Positions 11,553 through 23,459 of a stretch of 64,000 nt of DNA are shown here, piece after piece. The position numbers and the translations under genes were made by a program. The notes beneath the pieces were generated by a model. The model saw only the letters and a program-made list of their open reading frames with translations, was not told the DNA's origin and did not search any database. The DNA is from Humulus lupulus (Eukaryota > Streptophyta > Magnoliopsida > Rosales > Cannabaceae), in the NCBI RefSeq assembly GCF_963169125.1, contig NC_084798.1:173753980-173817979 (forward strand). The letters are read 5' to 3'. Each line of letters begins with the position of its first letter. Position 1 is the stretch's first letter.

Positions 11553-11620
11553 TATAGTACGTCTTTTTCTTTTCCCTTTTTGTTTTTGACCTAACCTTGA
11601 CCTGCATTTTCTCTTTGCAG

Positions 11621-12070
11621 TCTGTCCTGGCTCAACTCCGCTGTATTGCTCGGGTTTGAGTTTGGAGGGATGAACTCTAAGCCGCTCTAGTCGCCTCCCA
11701 AGAGAACGAATGGATTACCAAAGACCAGGTCGTGGAAGTGAACCAATGACAGGACCAGCTGCAGGTCGAGATTGATTGCCTCAAAAAGAAACTTGACGCG
11801 TTTGAGACCAAAGCCAAGGAGGAGGTCGAGAGGGAGATGTTGGAGATTGTAGACTCGACGAATTCTCTAGAGGAGATGCTCTACCGGTGCTGGGCTTTCA
11901 ACCAGGATGGAGATTTTTCCTTCATGGAGTCGGCGTTTGGGGGACCTTATCTAGCCAAGTTCAAGGTTCGATTCTCATAGGAACCTTCTGAGACCGTCGA
12001 GGCTTTCGAGGCTGCTGATGGGGACGGCGAGGAGGTGACATCACTTGAGCAAGTTGACGAAGCTCAATGA
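11621..12070 (+). pseudogene. Tat-B antisense gene, last exon (coiled coil)
   Basis: Follows a strong splice acceptor (pyrimidine tract then CTTTGCAG ending at 11620) and runs on the plus strand, opposite to Tat-B pol, to a TGA at 12068-12070. It is a Glu/Lys/Leu-rich coiled coil (DQLQVEIDCLKKKLDAFETK). A motif CWAFNQDGDFSFME corresponds to CFYDFWKHNQGADFNYLPE of the Tat-A antisense gene, and the tail is acidic. Stops near 11660, 11750 and 11980 break it. The upstream exons are not in the window. Homology to the Tat-A gene is an inference from motif order and position. Confidence 0.6.
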
Positions 12071-12885
12071 TTCCTTTTTTTTTTACTTTACTTTTTATCC
12101 TGTAATTAAATCCTTAAGGATTGAAACAATCGCCTTAGGGCTCAGATCGAGGTTCTTTCATCCTCAAGATAATTATATACCTTTTAGTACATGTATGTTA
12201 GTTTGTGATCTATTTGTGTTCCCCTTAATCTAGTATTTTCACGTGTTTATGAATCTTGAAATCTTGCACACTCAAAATCTTAGGGGTTGTCTTTAGATCG
12301 TGATAGTTTTTTAATGGCTCGACTAAATAATTTTAGTCGATGTCCTGGTTGCACCCAAGAATTCACCCGCCTAATTGTGTTATACCGGTTAGGAATCAAG
12401 CCTCGGACGTGGTTGTGTCCAAGAGTTTTGTCTGCTTAATAGCACTTTACCTATTAATAATCAGGCCTCGGACCTGGTTATATCTAGGGTTTCCTACTTG
12501 TCTTCTAGGTTTTGTTGTTTCTTAGAAATTTCCCAACTTAGTTCGTATTCAGAATTATTTTGAAAATCCGAGCTTTAAAAAACCGTTGAATAATCAATTT
12601 TTCCAAATTCTAAGTTTAAAAATTTATTCGAATATGCTAAACTCTTTTAAAAGTCCTCTTCGGTTATGTGCCCCCTAAGCGACCAGAACTTATAAATGTT
12701 CTAGGTCGCTTTTACAAAATGAGCACATGATACTTTACAATAATAAGATGACAATATTGACTACGTAAAGATTTAATTGTTTTTAAGATGAAGCAACTTT
12801 TATAAATAATCCTTACATGGAACAGTACCAAAAACATTAAATAAAAAAGTAATCATGCCAACTACTACTGATAGTATTTTTTTAA
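12071..12885. other. Spacer of Tat-B between antisense gene and pol; no gene
   Basis: AT-rich, non-coding. It contains two similar phrases (GACTAAATAATTTTAGTCGA near 12320, and two copies of a CCTCGGAC...TTGTGTCC / GGTTATATC block near 12400-12490). It matches the position of the 5981-6630 spacer of Tat-A. Confidence 0.5.
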
Positions 12886-14060
12886 GGTGCAAGGCATTCC
12901 AGGTCTGTGGGACTATTTCTCCATTCAATCAAGCTAATTTAAAGGTCCCTTCTCGTAGGATTTCCACGATCTAGTACAGGCCTTCCCAGTTCGATCCTAA
13001 CACACCGTCCTTGGGATCTCTATTTTCCAAAAACACCTTCTAAAGCACTAAATCACCAAGTCTGAGCCTGCATCCTTTTGCCTTCGAGTTGAAGTAGTGA
13101 GTGATTCTTTGTTGATATTGGGTGAGCTGCAATTGTGACTCTCATTTTTCTTCGATCAGATCCAAGGATGCACTAAGTAGCTCATGGTTTTGATCTTGAC
13201 CAAAGGATTTTTGTCTATAGGTCATCACCAGTGCCTCAATCGAAAGCATAGCCTCACTTCCAAAGGTTAGAGAGAAGGGGATATGTCCTATGGAGGTGCG
13301 ATGTGAGGTTCTATAGGCTCAGAGTATTTGTGGGAGCTGCTCAGGCCATAATTCCTTGGCTTCATCTAACTGCTTCTTTAAGCTCCCCTTTAGGATTTTG
13401 TTTACAACCTTGACTTACCCATTATCCTACAGGTATGCCACCGACGAGAAAATCTTGGTTATGCTGTATTTTTCACAAAAGTTTGTGAAGAGATCAGTAT
13501 CGAACTGAGCTCTATTGTGAGACATGATCTTCTTTGGGAGCCCAAATTGGCATATGATATTCTTTACGACGAAATCCATGACTCTCTTAGAGGTTATGGT
13601 CGCTAGGGGCTCGACCTCAACCCACTTCATGAAGTAGTCGATGGCGACAACAGCATAACGAACTCCTCCTTTTTCTGTTGATAAAGAACCAATCAAGTCA
13701 ATCCCCCATACTACAAACGGCCAAAGGGATGAGATCATGGTTAACTCAATGGGCACTGCCCGGGAAATTGTGGCAAAGTGTTGGCAGTTGTCACATTTCT
13801 GCACGTACAAGGATGAATCCATTTTCAGCATAGGCCAAAAATATCCATGTCTCAATATCTTTATAGCCAAGTTTTGCCCCCCAGCATGGTCTTCGCAGAA
13901 GCCTTTGTGTATTTATTGCAAGATAGCATGCGCTTCCTTGGGTATAACACACCGCAGAAGAGGTAGTGAATGCCCTCGTCAATATAGAATCCCTTCAACA
14001 ATAACATAACACGGAGCTTGATATAGCAATTTTCTTGCGTCCTTTCGATCACATGGTAGC
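12886..14060 (-). pseudogene. Tat-B integrase
   Basis: Read leftwards: zinc-binding part (about 14060-13800; TFCEDHAGGQNLAIKILRHG, then CDNCQHF), catalytic core (13870-13427; WGIDLIG with the first Asp), and a C-terminal part to about 12890 similar to that of Tat-A. The second catalytic Asp is lost: the usual SDNG reads SHNR, with CAC encoded at 13517-13519. Frameshifts and stops follow the core. It would insert cDNA into chromatin but cannot be active. Confidence 0.88.
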
Positions 14061-15060
14061 TTATTGGTTGTGAGGTACTCCACTATAGGGGTCATCCGGG
14101 TCGGTTTTATGTCAATCATTTCGAACTCAACCGATTTTGCTACTATGCTCGGTTTTTCCAAGAACTCCACTAGAACTACGTTCAGTGTGTCCGCCTCTTT
14201 GGTGGTGGCAAGTCGGGCTAAGCATCTACATTGGAATTTTGCTCGTGAGGTACTTGTTCAACGGAGCTGGACTCAAATTCAAACAACTCGCCCTTAACCT
14301 TAGCTAAGTAAGTCGCTATCTTCATACCATGAGCTTGATACTCCCCCAATATTTGATTAACCATGGGAATCATTATAACATTGGATTGCCTTTGCTTTTA
14401 GTTCTTTCGCCACCATTATTTCTGCCAATAGGGCTTCGTACTCGGCTTCCTTGTTGGATGCTTTGAATCCAAACCTGAGAGCAGTATGGAATTGATGCCC
14501 CTCAGGTGAGATCAGAATTATCCCAGCTCCTGACACATTCTCGTAAGAGGATCCATCAACAAAGATTTTCCACAACTCTTGCACCAGCTCTCTTATCGGC
14601 TCATCCTGAAAATCGATGCACTGGGCCACAAAGTCAACGAAGGCTTGGCTTTTGATCGCTATGCATGGCGTATACAGTATCTTGAACTGGTTGAGTTCGA
14701 TGGCCCACTTTAGTAGACATCCCAATGTTTCATAATTTTGCAAGACCTGCCTTAAAGGTTGATCAGTTAAGTTGTGATAGTGTGGGACTGAAAGTACGGT
14801 CTGAGCTTTCTTGAAACCAAAATAAGACAAAACGTGAGCTTCTCTATTAATAGATATCGAGACTCAGCTCTGAGAATTTTTTTACTTACATAGTACATTG
14901 GTTTCTGCGCCCGATTCTTCTCTTGAACTAACACAGCACTGACCACATTTTTCGTCACAACCAGATATAGAAGAAAACATTCTCCAACTACTTGTTTTGA
15001 TAGTATGGGGGTTTCAGCTAGGTGAGCTTTCAGGTCGTGAAACGCCTGTTCCCATTCTTC
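14061..15060 (-). pseudogene. Tat-B RNase H and archaeal-type RNase H
   Basis: 15060-14770 is the Ty3-type RNase H (AETPILSKQVVGECFLLYL, QKPMYYVSKKILRAE). It continues in another frame at 14830-14650 (LTDQPLRQVLQNYE). The second RNase H follows from about 14600 (IFVDGSSYENVSGAG, ASNKEAEYEALLAEI), broken after YNDSHG at 14357. A short duplicated stretch near 14770-14830 repeats the end of the RNase H motif in another frame. It degrades RNA in RNA-DNA hybrids during cDNA synthesis. Its neighbours are RT and integrase of the same element. Confidence 0.85.
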
Positions 15061-16301
15061 GGTCCACTCGAACTTTTTGTTTCCTCTGAGCAAGTTGTAA
15101 AATGGGAGACACTTGTCAGTGGATTTTGAAACGAATCGGTTTAGGGCCACCACTTTTCCAGTTAAACTTTGTATTTCCTTACGTGACTTAGGCGAAGGCA
15201 TTTCCAATAATGATGTGATTTTCTTTGGATTCGCCTCTATCCCCCTTGTGTAGCTATAAACCCCAAAAACTTTCCCGGCGAGACTCCAAAAATGCCTTTC
15301 TGGGGATTTAACTTCACGTCGTACCTCCTTAGTACGCCAAAACACTCTTCCAGGTCGGACACATGGTTACCAGCAGTCTTTGATTTAACGAGCATATCAT
15401 CGACATACATCTCCATGTTTTTCCCAATCTGGTTAACGAACATTTTTTTGACTAATCGTTGGTATGTTGCACAAGCATTCTTTACTCTGAATGGCATAAC
15501 TTTGTAGAAGTACAGGTTATGCTCAGTCATGAAGCTGGTATGCCCTTGGTCTGCAGGGTTCATCGCGATCTGGTTATATCTAGAATATGCGTCCATGAAA
15601 GACATGAGCTCGTGATTGGTTGTTGCATCTACCAACTGATCAATTCTAGGTAATGGGAAATAGTCTTTAGGACAGGCCTTGTTGAGATTGGAGAGGTCAA
15701 TACAAGTTCTCCACTTTCCATTTGGTTTTGGGACCAAAACAGGGTTAGCAACCCAGGTTGAATATTTTGCTTCCCTAATAAATCCGCATTTAAGTAGCTG
15801 AGCTACTTCTTCTTCTAAAGCTTCTTATCACTCTCTCCCCAAGAGCCTTCATTTTTTGGACTTTGCGGGCACACTCCTATCCAAATTCAAAGTATTCATT
15901 ATTACATTCGGACTAAATCCCACCATATCTTCGTGCAGCCAGGTGAAGACATCCAAGTTCTTTCTCAAGAATTCGACCAACTCCTTCTTCCTTTCAGTTC
16001 CAAGATTTTTCCCAACTTTTATAACTCTTGAAGGTGTTTCTAGGTCGATATTGATTTCCTCGAGCTCCTCCATAGCTTGGAGCTCAAACCTATCCTTGCC
16101 TAATCGTGGATCACTGTCATCCTGTTGGGCGACCTCATTATCTCCTTCTTGAGGTTCTTCCGTCCCGTGGTAATTTCCATTACCCGGGGCTCCTCTCCTC
16201 CCTCGACTATGACCATTGCATGCTGCCTGTGTTGTGATTTTCCCTTCACGGCAATGTTGTAGCATTCTCTGGCAGTGAGCTGGTATCCTCTCACGATACA
16301 T
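15061..16301 (-). pseudogene. Tat-B reverse transcriptase
   Basis: Linker and RT N-terminus at 16301-15849 (LGTERKKELVEFLRKNLDVF, MVGFSPNVIMNTLN). Fingers and palm are at 15737-15237 (KPNGKWRTCIDLSNLNKACP, FMDAYSRYNQIAM, then the catalytic MYVDDMLVKS). The connection part (15345-15060, NPKKITSLLEMPSPKSRKEI) is in another frame. Copies element RNA into DNA. The YVDD box is intact, but frameshifts at about 15250 and 15800 break the polyprotein. The best preserved RT of the Tat group in this window. Confidence 0.9.
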
Positions 16302-16375
16302 ATACCTGAAGTTAAGAGAAGCTTCATCGACAGGTGTCAGATCAAAGTGATGGCCTCAAAAACCATCAGCGCGAG

Positions 16376-17032
16376 TCATCCCAAAATCATGTTATATGCA
16401 GCAGGACAATCGATTACGACGAACTTAAGTATTTTTGAAAGAGCTTGAGTATCATCCCCTATCGTAACTACCAGTTCGATTGTTCCTATGGATGTTGTTC
16501 CTTCTCCTAAGAATCCATACAGTGTCATTGAAGTCTCCATAAGATCGATTACTGACAATCCCATCTTTTCTAGGGTGGACCTGAATAGCACATTTAGTGA
16601 GCTCACATTATCAATCAATATCTTACGTACCCTTCGATTTGTGAGCTAAATGGTTACCACCTATAAGTCATTATGTGGGAATTGAATGTGGCTAGTGTCC
16701 TCTTCCATGAAAATGATTGGTTGTTTTTCCAACTGCTGTTGTTTTGATAACCATTGCTCCGAGATAAATTCAGTGTCGTTGTGAGTTTTCAACTCCTGTA
16801 TATACCTCTTTTGGGCCCCACTACTCATGACCCCGAAATGAGGTCCTTCGACAATAGTGGTTATATCTCCTCCTATTATTGGAGGAAGGTCAACTTTGTT
16901 CTCCTGATCTATCTAAGCCCTCTGTTGACCAATCGGAGTTTCCAGAGCTGGATGAGAATTCTGCCAGGTTGATTGGTTGGGAGTGACTCGGTTTCGAGCA
17001 TATTGGGCTAACAGTCTAGTCCGAATGAGAGT
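16376..17032 (-). pseudogene. Tat-B aspartic protease and end of gag
   Basis: Protease at 16650-16376: IDNVSSLNVLF keeps the catalytic Asp, but the usual DNGSS reads DNVSS. The domain ends PAAYNMILG, close to the family PAAYNAILGR. Upstream, to 17032, the linker PPIIGGDITTIVEGPHFG and gag tail RTRLLAQYARNR are seen. Gag is cut here by the left end of Athila-1. Between this point and gag at 28264 a stretch, including most of the region after the CCHC-like motif, is lost. It would cut the polyprotein; probably inactive. Confidence 0.82.
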
Positions 17033-17920
17033 TTTGAAATCCTAGGTTTTAATATGGCGAAAAGGAGAAGAAAAGGAACGTACGGACGTACGGACAGAGA
17101 GGATTTTCTTGGTTTTGAAGGCTGAAGCTTAGAGTATTTCTACATGTTTTTGTTCTTCTTCTTGATGTTGTCTTTAAATTTTGTTGTGATTAGCATTATG
17201 ACTATGAACTAATTTTCTGTTTAGGATGTTTAATTGAATCTCTTGAATCCCTGTTATGAACTAATGCAATTTTAATATTCTTTTTCTTCAATCTTCTTCA
17301 ATTCCATATAACCTGTTCTTATAGATTGATTATTGATTGGCCATCTTTAGTCATTTACATATGTTTTTAAATCAAAATCTGAGAAGTGAGATTTAATTCT
17401 GCTGTGGTTATATTGGACATAATTCTAATCTAGAACGAAAGTATCTGAATTAATCGTGTAACTGTTATTAAGTTGTGAGATTAATGCTGTCTGTGTGGTT
17501 CAATTTACCATAGAAATATAGGAAATTGTCACCTAGGTTGAGTTTATAATTCATAGTATGATTATAGGCTGCTGTATCAACTTGTTAATTGAATTAGGTA
17601 AAAAGAAGAAGAATTCACACTTTGCATTAGGGAATAATAGGGAGGATAGTTGATGAGATTGAATATCCTAATTGTTTCTCAGTGATTAAATTAAAAGTTT
17701 TTCTATTAGTTGTTATTCCATTCAATTTTCAATTATTGTTTCTGCAATTTATAGTTTCTTTTGCTGTATTTACAAAAATCAAGAATTTCAATTCATCAAA
17801 TAGAACAAGAAATTAATTGACGGGTAATTGATAAATCAGTCCTTGAGGACGATACTTGGTTTTACCATTTTATTACAAATTTGCGACTGTGTGCACTTGC
17901 ATAGCAGAAATATCGCAACA
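17033..17920 (+). repeat. Athila-1 5' LTR, left end deleted
   Basis: Matches 27376-28263 over its whole 888 bp and ends ATATCGCAACA. The junction with Tat-B falls in TTTGAAAT, with microhomology (TTTT/ATTT) on both sides. U3 and its promoter part are lost. Confidence 0.92.
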
Positions 17921-17926
17921 AGTTTT

Positions 17927-17944
17927 TGGCGCCGTTGCCGAGGA
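17927..17944 (+). other. Athila-1 primer-binding site (tRNA-Asp type)
   Basis: TGGCGCCGTTGCCGAGGA, complementary to the 3' end of plant tRNA-Asp apart from A for G at position 15. It lies 6 bp after the LTR. This site is typical of the Athila lineage. Confidence 0.92.
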
Positions 17945-18059
17945 CTGAAATAATTATCAATATCAGTCTAATTAATTTTTATTCTAATTTGGTTTTAATT
18001 TCTCTTGTTTCTAATCTGTTTAGTTGCTTAATTTGTCTATCTCAGGTGAATTTTGGTAT

Positions 18060-19700
18060 ATGCGTGGCAGAAGAGGAAAAGACACACTTGTTCCTCTAAA
18101 TCCTGAGATTGAAAAGTCTTGTAAGCAAATCAGAAAGAACAAGAGGGAGGCCCAGAAATCTGTGAAGATGGCACAGAATGAAGGGGATGGCAGGAATGTT
18201 CTAATTCTTGGAGTTGTACAAGGGGGTCAGGCTCAGAACAATGCTGAGAGGAGCCTGAGAGATTATGTGCTACCCACTCTGACGGGAGTACAAAATAGTA
18301 TATGCCCACCAGCTGTAGAGGCCAACAATTTCGAAATCAAGCCTGCTATTCTACAAATGGTGCAGTCCTCTATGCAATTCAATGGGTTACCTTCTGAAGA
18401 TCCTCACACCCATTTGTCCAATTTTCTGGAGTTGTGTGGAACCTTCAGATATATGGGGTGAGTGACGATGCAATTAAGCTGAGGCTTTTCCCATTTTCTC
18501 TGAGGGACAGAGCCAAAAGTTGGCTGAACTCACTGCAACCAAATTCTATTGTCACCTGGCAAGATCTAGCTCAGAAATTTTTGTCTAAATTCTTCCCTCC
18601 GTCCAAAGCTGCTAAATTGAGGGGAGAGATCAATAACTTTTTCCAGAATGACGGAGAGTCACTGTATGAAGCTTGGGAACGGTTTAAGGAACTCTTGAGA
18701 AGATGTCCTCATCATGGCATTGAACAGTGGATGCTAGTACAGAATTTCTACAATGGTTTATGTCCTACAACCAGAACCATTATTGATGCTGCAGCAGGTG
18801 GCACTTTTATGAGCAAGAGTGCAACTGGTGCTTATGAGTTGCTAGAGGACATGGCCATAAACAATCATCAGTGGTCTGAGGAAAGATCATCAGGAGTCAG
18901 AAAGGTAGCTGGGATGCATGAGCTGGATGCAATCACTGCTCTAACAGCGCAAGTAGCCTCTTTGACAAAGCAATTACAACAGAGCAGTGTATCTGCTAAT
19001 GCGGTTCAGATGGTAGTGAGGTGTGAAATGTGTGGTGGTGCTCATTCTGTCGATCAGTGCCCTATCTGTATGAATAATAACACCCCAGTGGATCATGCTC
19101 ACGTTCAAGCGGTGGGAAACTTTCAAAGGCCACTCAATAACCCATTCTCCAATACTTACAATCCTGGGTGGAGAAATCATCCCAATTTTTCGTGGAAGAA
19201 TAATCAAGGCCAACAACCTCAGTTTCAGGGCCAATTTCATAATAACATGCCTCAGCCACCTATGCATCAAGCTTCGTCATCACAACAGCCTAGGCCTCAA
19301 CAATCAATGCCTCAACCTGAGAGGCCTAATGAACTGCAAGCTGCCTTGTTGACTCTCACTAATACCCAGACTCAATTTATGACTGAGACCAGATCCTCTA
19401 TTCGAAATCTTGAGACACAAGTTGGGCAGTTGGCCAGTATGCTTAATAACAGACCCCAGGGAAACTTGCCCAGTAATACTGAAGTCAACCCCAAGGAACA
19501 AGTTCAGGCAATTACTCTGAGGAGTGGGAAGCAAACTGAGCAGCCTAGACCTCTACAGGTAGTGGTTCAGAATAAAGAGATGGGTGAACAGTCTGATTCA
19601 GAAAGGGTTACTAAAGACCATCAGCAGTCAGAACAGAGTCCGCCAGTTCGAGTTCCATACCCTCAGAGGCTTAGAAAGACTACACTTGATAAACAGTTTT
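18060..19700 (+). pseudogene. Athila-1 gag
   Basis: Particle protein. The likely start is the ATG at 18060 ([20 protein letters not shown]), just after a splice-acceptor-like TATCTCAG; the same layout occurs in Athila-2. A 1-bp frameshift at about 18455 (TTCAGATATATGGGG) moves the frame by one, and the ORF then stays open past protease. The gag domain reads LRLFPFSLRDRAKSWLNSLQ, SIVTWQDLAQKFLSKFFPP, YEAWERFKELLRRCPHHGI. A zinc-knuckle-like CEMCGGAHSVDQCP is at about 19024, followed by a Gln/Pro-rich tail. Except for the single frameshift gag is intact. Confidence 0.88.
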
Positions 19701-20540
19701 CTAAGTTTCTTGAGGTGTTTAAAAAGCTGCACATAAACATTCCTTTTGCTGAGGCCTTGGAGCAGATGCCCAGTTATGTTAAGTTCATGAAGGAGATTCA
19801 GTCAAAGAAAAGGAGGATGGAGGACTATGAGACTGTAGCACTCACTGAAGAGTGCAGCGCGATTTTACAAAGGAAGTTACCCCAAAAGCTGAGAGATCCG
19901 GGGAGTTTCACCATACCTTGCACCATTGCCAAGTTTGAATGTAAGCACGCCTTATGTGATCTGGGGGCAAGTATCAATCTGATGCCCTTATCTGTGTTTA
20001 AAAGACTTGGTTTGGGGGAGGCAAAACCAACAACTGTCACTTTACAGCTCGCAGACCGATCGTTAACACATCCACGAGGTATTATTGAGGATGTTCTTGT
20101 GAAGGTGGATAAGTTCATATTTCCAGCTGACTTTATCGTTTTGGACATGGAAGAGGACACAGATGTCCCAATTATTCTCGGTAGGCCATTTCTTGCCACA
20201 GGCCAAGCTCTTATTGATGTTCACAAAGGAGAGCTTAAGCTTAGAGTTCAAGGAGATGAGGTGGTCTTTAATGTCTTCAATTCTATGAAGTTTCTGGTGG
20301 CTAGTGACAGTTGCTTTAGTGTGGATGTGATAGAAAAGGCAGTCTCCAAGAGAAGGATGAGCAGTGATGCCTTAGAGGCAGTATTATTGGGTGAAGAGGG
20401 TGATGATGATGATGATGCTGAGATCAGAGAATGTGTAAACTGGATAAACTCCTTCTTACCATATTGGAAGAAGTTTCAAGAATTAGTAGATGCGACTGAT
20501 AAACCGCTAACCTCCATTCAGCAGCCACCGCCGTTGGAAT
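19701..20540 (+). pseudogene. Athila-1 aspartic protease
   Basis: Continues gag without a stop. The linker is HINIPFAEALEQMPSYVKFM. The protease core has LCDLGASINLMP, with the catalytic Asp codon at 19958-19960, then TVTLQLADRS and PIILGRPFLATG, all as in active relatives. An acidic stretch EEGDDDDDAEI (about 20395) leads into the RT. It cuts the Gag-Pol polyprotein in the particle. The domain itself is undamaged; it is called a pseudogene only because frameshifts flank it. Confidence 0.85.
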
Positions 20541-22241
20541 TAAAGGTCCTCCCAGATCACTTGCGCTATGCTTATTTGGGAGAGAATGAAACTTTACCTG
20601 TCATTGTGTCAGCTGACCTGTCAAAGGTAGAATTGGAGAAACTGTTGAGGGTTCTAAGGGAGCATAAATTGGCCATTGGGTGGACCTTGGCAGATATTAG
20701 AGGAATCAGCCCATCGACAGTGATGCATAAAATTTTGTTGGAGGAGAATAGCAAGCCATCCATAGAGGCCCAGAGAAGACTCAATCTAGCTATGAAGGAA
20801 GTAGTATTGGAGCAAATTCTTAAATGGTTGGATGTTGGGGTAATCTACCCAATTTCTGATAGCGCATGGGTGAGCCCTGTGCAAGTGGTACCTAAGAAGG
20901 GTGGAATGACTGTGGTGAAAAATGAGAACAATGAACTCATTCCAACAAGGACTGTAACGGGGTGGCGGATTTGTATAGACTACCGCAAGCTCAATAAGGC
21001 AACAAGGAAGGATCATTTTCCTTTGCCTTTCCTTGATCAGATGCTTGATATATTGGCAGGCCATAGCTATTGCACCAGATCGCTATTGCACCAGAGCTAT
21101 TCTTGGATGGGTATTCTGGGTATCATCAGATCGCTATTGCACCAGAGGATCAAGAGAAAACAACCTTCACATGTCCTTATGGCATATTTGCTTTCAGGAG
21201 AATGCCATTTGGACTATGCAATGCCCCTGAAACATTTCAACGATGCATGATGGCCATATTTTCAGACATGGTAGACCGGTGTATTGAGATATTCATGGAT
21301 GATTTCTCTGTTTTTGGTTCATCATTCGACCTCTGTTTGGGTAACTTGGAGAATGTGCTGCGTCGTTGTGAGATGGCAAATCTGGTGCTGAATTGGGAGA
21401 AATGCCATTTTATGGTGAAAGAAGGGATTGTTCTTCGCCATAAAATTTCAAGTGAGGGAATTGAGGTGGATAGAGCAAAAATTTCTACCATTGAAAAGCT
21501 GCCTCCACCAGCTTCAGTCAAGGGAGTTAGAAGTTTTCTTGGTCACGCTGGGTTCTATCGGAGATTCATAAAAGATTTCTCTAAAGTGTCCAAGCCCCTC
21601 TCAAATCTGCTTATGAACGGAGTTGTCTTTGATTTTAATGATGAATGTTTGAGGGCTTTCAATTTCTTGAAAGAAAAGCTTATTTCTGCTCCAATTGTGA
21701 TAGCTCCGAATTGGGAATTGCCTTTTGAGTAGATGTGTGATGCCAGTGATTACGCAGTGGGGGCAGTTCTAGGACAGCGGATTGACAAGGTATTCAGGTC
21801 TATTTACTATGCTAGCCGGACTCTAAATGATGCTCGGCTGAATTTGCCACTACAGAAAAAGAGTTGCTAGCTATTGTGTTTGCTTGTGATAAATTCAGAC
21901 CATATCTGATTGGTAAAAAAGTGATTGTCTACACTGATCACTCTGCTATTAAATACTTGATGTCAAAGAAAGATGCCAAGCCCCGCCTGATTAGATGGAT
22001 TCTTTTGCTTCAAGAATTTGACATGGAGATTCGTGACAAGAAGGGCAGCGAGAATGTGGTAGCTAATCATCTCTCTAGACTTGAGATGGAGGAGTCTGAA
22101 AATAAGAAAGCGGTGCAAATCAATGATCACTTTCCTGATGAGCAGTTGTTTGGGGTGAGTGAGACTTTAGCTGTCCCTTGGTTTGCTGACATAGTGAATT
22201 TCTTGGTTGCCAAGATTGTGCCTCCTGAGATGTCAAAGTAG
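20541..22241 (+). pseudogene. Athila-1 reverse transcriptase and RNase H
   Basis: RT begins LRYAYLGENETLPVIVSADL and keeps WLDVGVIYPISDSAWVSPVQ and WRICIDYRKLNKATRKDHF. At 21065-21100 a copied insertion shifts the frame. Downstream the frame resumes with FLDGYSGYHQIAIAPEDQE and the catalytic FMDDF box (21292-21306). A TAG at 21730-21732 follows LPFE, then RNase H (MCDASDYAVGAVLGQR) with another frameshift near 21845. Its end ([20 protein letters not shown]) reads to TAG at 22239-22241. This Athila RT lacks the second RNase H seen in Tat-A and Tat-B. Inactive in cis. Confidence 0.9.
21070..21148 (+). repeat. Copied insertion inside Athila-1 RT
   Basis: The stretch CACCAGATCGCTATTGCACC at about 21074 recurs at 21124-21147 (CATCAGATCGC...CAGAG, one mismatch over 24 bp). 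A further part copy (TATTGCACCAGA) lies at 21068. The insertion replaces the few bases that should join GHSYY to CFLDGYSGY. Confidence 0.8.
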
Positions 22242-23459
22242 CAATTAAAGAAATTCTTTTCTGAGGTGAAACACTACTATTGGGAGGAACCTATTCTCTA
22301 TAGGCACTGTGTTGATCAGATTATCAGAAGGTGTGCTCCTGAAGAAGAGATGTAGTCCATTCTTAATCACTGTCATACTCAACAATGCGGAGGGCACTTT
22401 GGAGCATCAAGAATGGCGGCTAAGGTATTACAAATTGGTTTCTATTGGCCTTCATTATTCAAGGATACCAATGTTTTTGTCAAGGCTTGTGATAGATGTC
22501 AGCGAACTAGTAATATTTCGAGGAGAAATGAAATGCCTTTACAGGGGATTATTGAAGTGGAACTGTTTGATGTATGGGGCATCGATTTCATGGGGCCTTT
22601 TCCACCATCTTACAATAATGAATATATTCTATTGGCAGTAGATTATGTATCCAAATGGGTGGAGGCTACAGCAACTAGAGCCAATGACGGTAAAACTGTG
22701 CTTGATTTTCTGCATAAACATATTTTTACTAGATTTGGCACTCCCCGAGCTCTGATTAGTGATGAAGGGAAACACTTTGTGAATAAGCAACTGGATGCAT
22801 TGCTGGCTCGTTATGGATTTTATCACCGAAAAGCTTTGACTTACCATCCTCAATCAAATGGGCAAGCTGAAGTTTCAAACAGAGAAATCAAAAGCATCCT
22901 TGAGAAGACCGTTGACAGTTCAAGAAAAAATTGGTCGAAAAAGTTAGATGATGCGATTTGGGCTTACAGAACTGCATTCAAAACACCAATAGGCATGTCA
23001 CCTTACAGGTTGGTGTTTGGTAAAGCATGTCATGTACCATTTGAATTGGAACATAGGGCATTCTGGGCTATGAAAAAGTTGAATTTTGATTGGAGTGCTG
23101 CTAGTGAACGAAAATTGTTGCAACTAAATGAACTTGACGAGTTCAAAAATGAGGCTTATGAGAATGCCAAGATTTATAAAGAAAGAACAAAGGCTTGGCA
23201 TGACAAGAACTTAATCAGAAAAGAGTTCCAACCAGGGCAGCAGGTACTTCTTTTCAATTCAAGACTGCGACTGTTTCCTGGAAAATTGAAGTCAAGATGG
23301 TCAGGGCCATTCATTGTTGTTCAAGTTTTTCCATATGGTTCTGTAGAAGTTCGGGGCAACTCAGGTGATTCCTTTAAAGTTAATGGTCAGAGATTGAAGC
23401 CCTACTTGGGTGGTAGTTTTGATCAAGCGAAGTCTATCCTCCTTCTGAAGCCTCTCTGA
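22242..23459 (+). pseudogene. Athila-1 integrase, almost intact
   Basis: The zinc-binding part [17 protein letters not shown] ... CDRCQ is preceded by a TAG at 22353. From about 22360 to the TGA at 23459 one frame is open. Catalytic residues are complete: Asp in WGIDFMG (22584-22586), Asp in ISDEGKHF (22761-22763) and Glu in NGQAEVSN (22869-22871), spaced as DD35E. The C-terminal part ([20 protein letters not shown]) matches the Athila lineage. No chromodomain, as expected outside the chromoviruses. It could be functional if expressed; upstream breaks prevent normal polyprotein expression. Confidence 0.9.

Larger units (their letters stand above)
11553..17032 (-). mobile_element. Tat-B, left block: older Tat element split by Athila-1
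   Basis: Minus-strand Tat element: end of an antisense gene (plus strand), then integrase, second RNase H, RNase H, RT, linker, protease and the end of gag. It is cut at about 17032 by Athila-1; its gag continues at 28264-29798. Unlike Tat-A it still has RT and protease. No LTR of it lies in the window. Confidence 0.85.
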
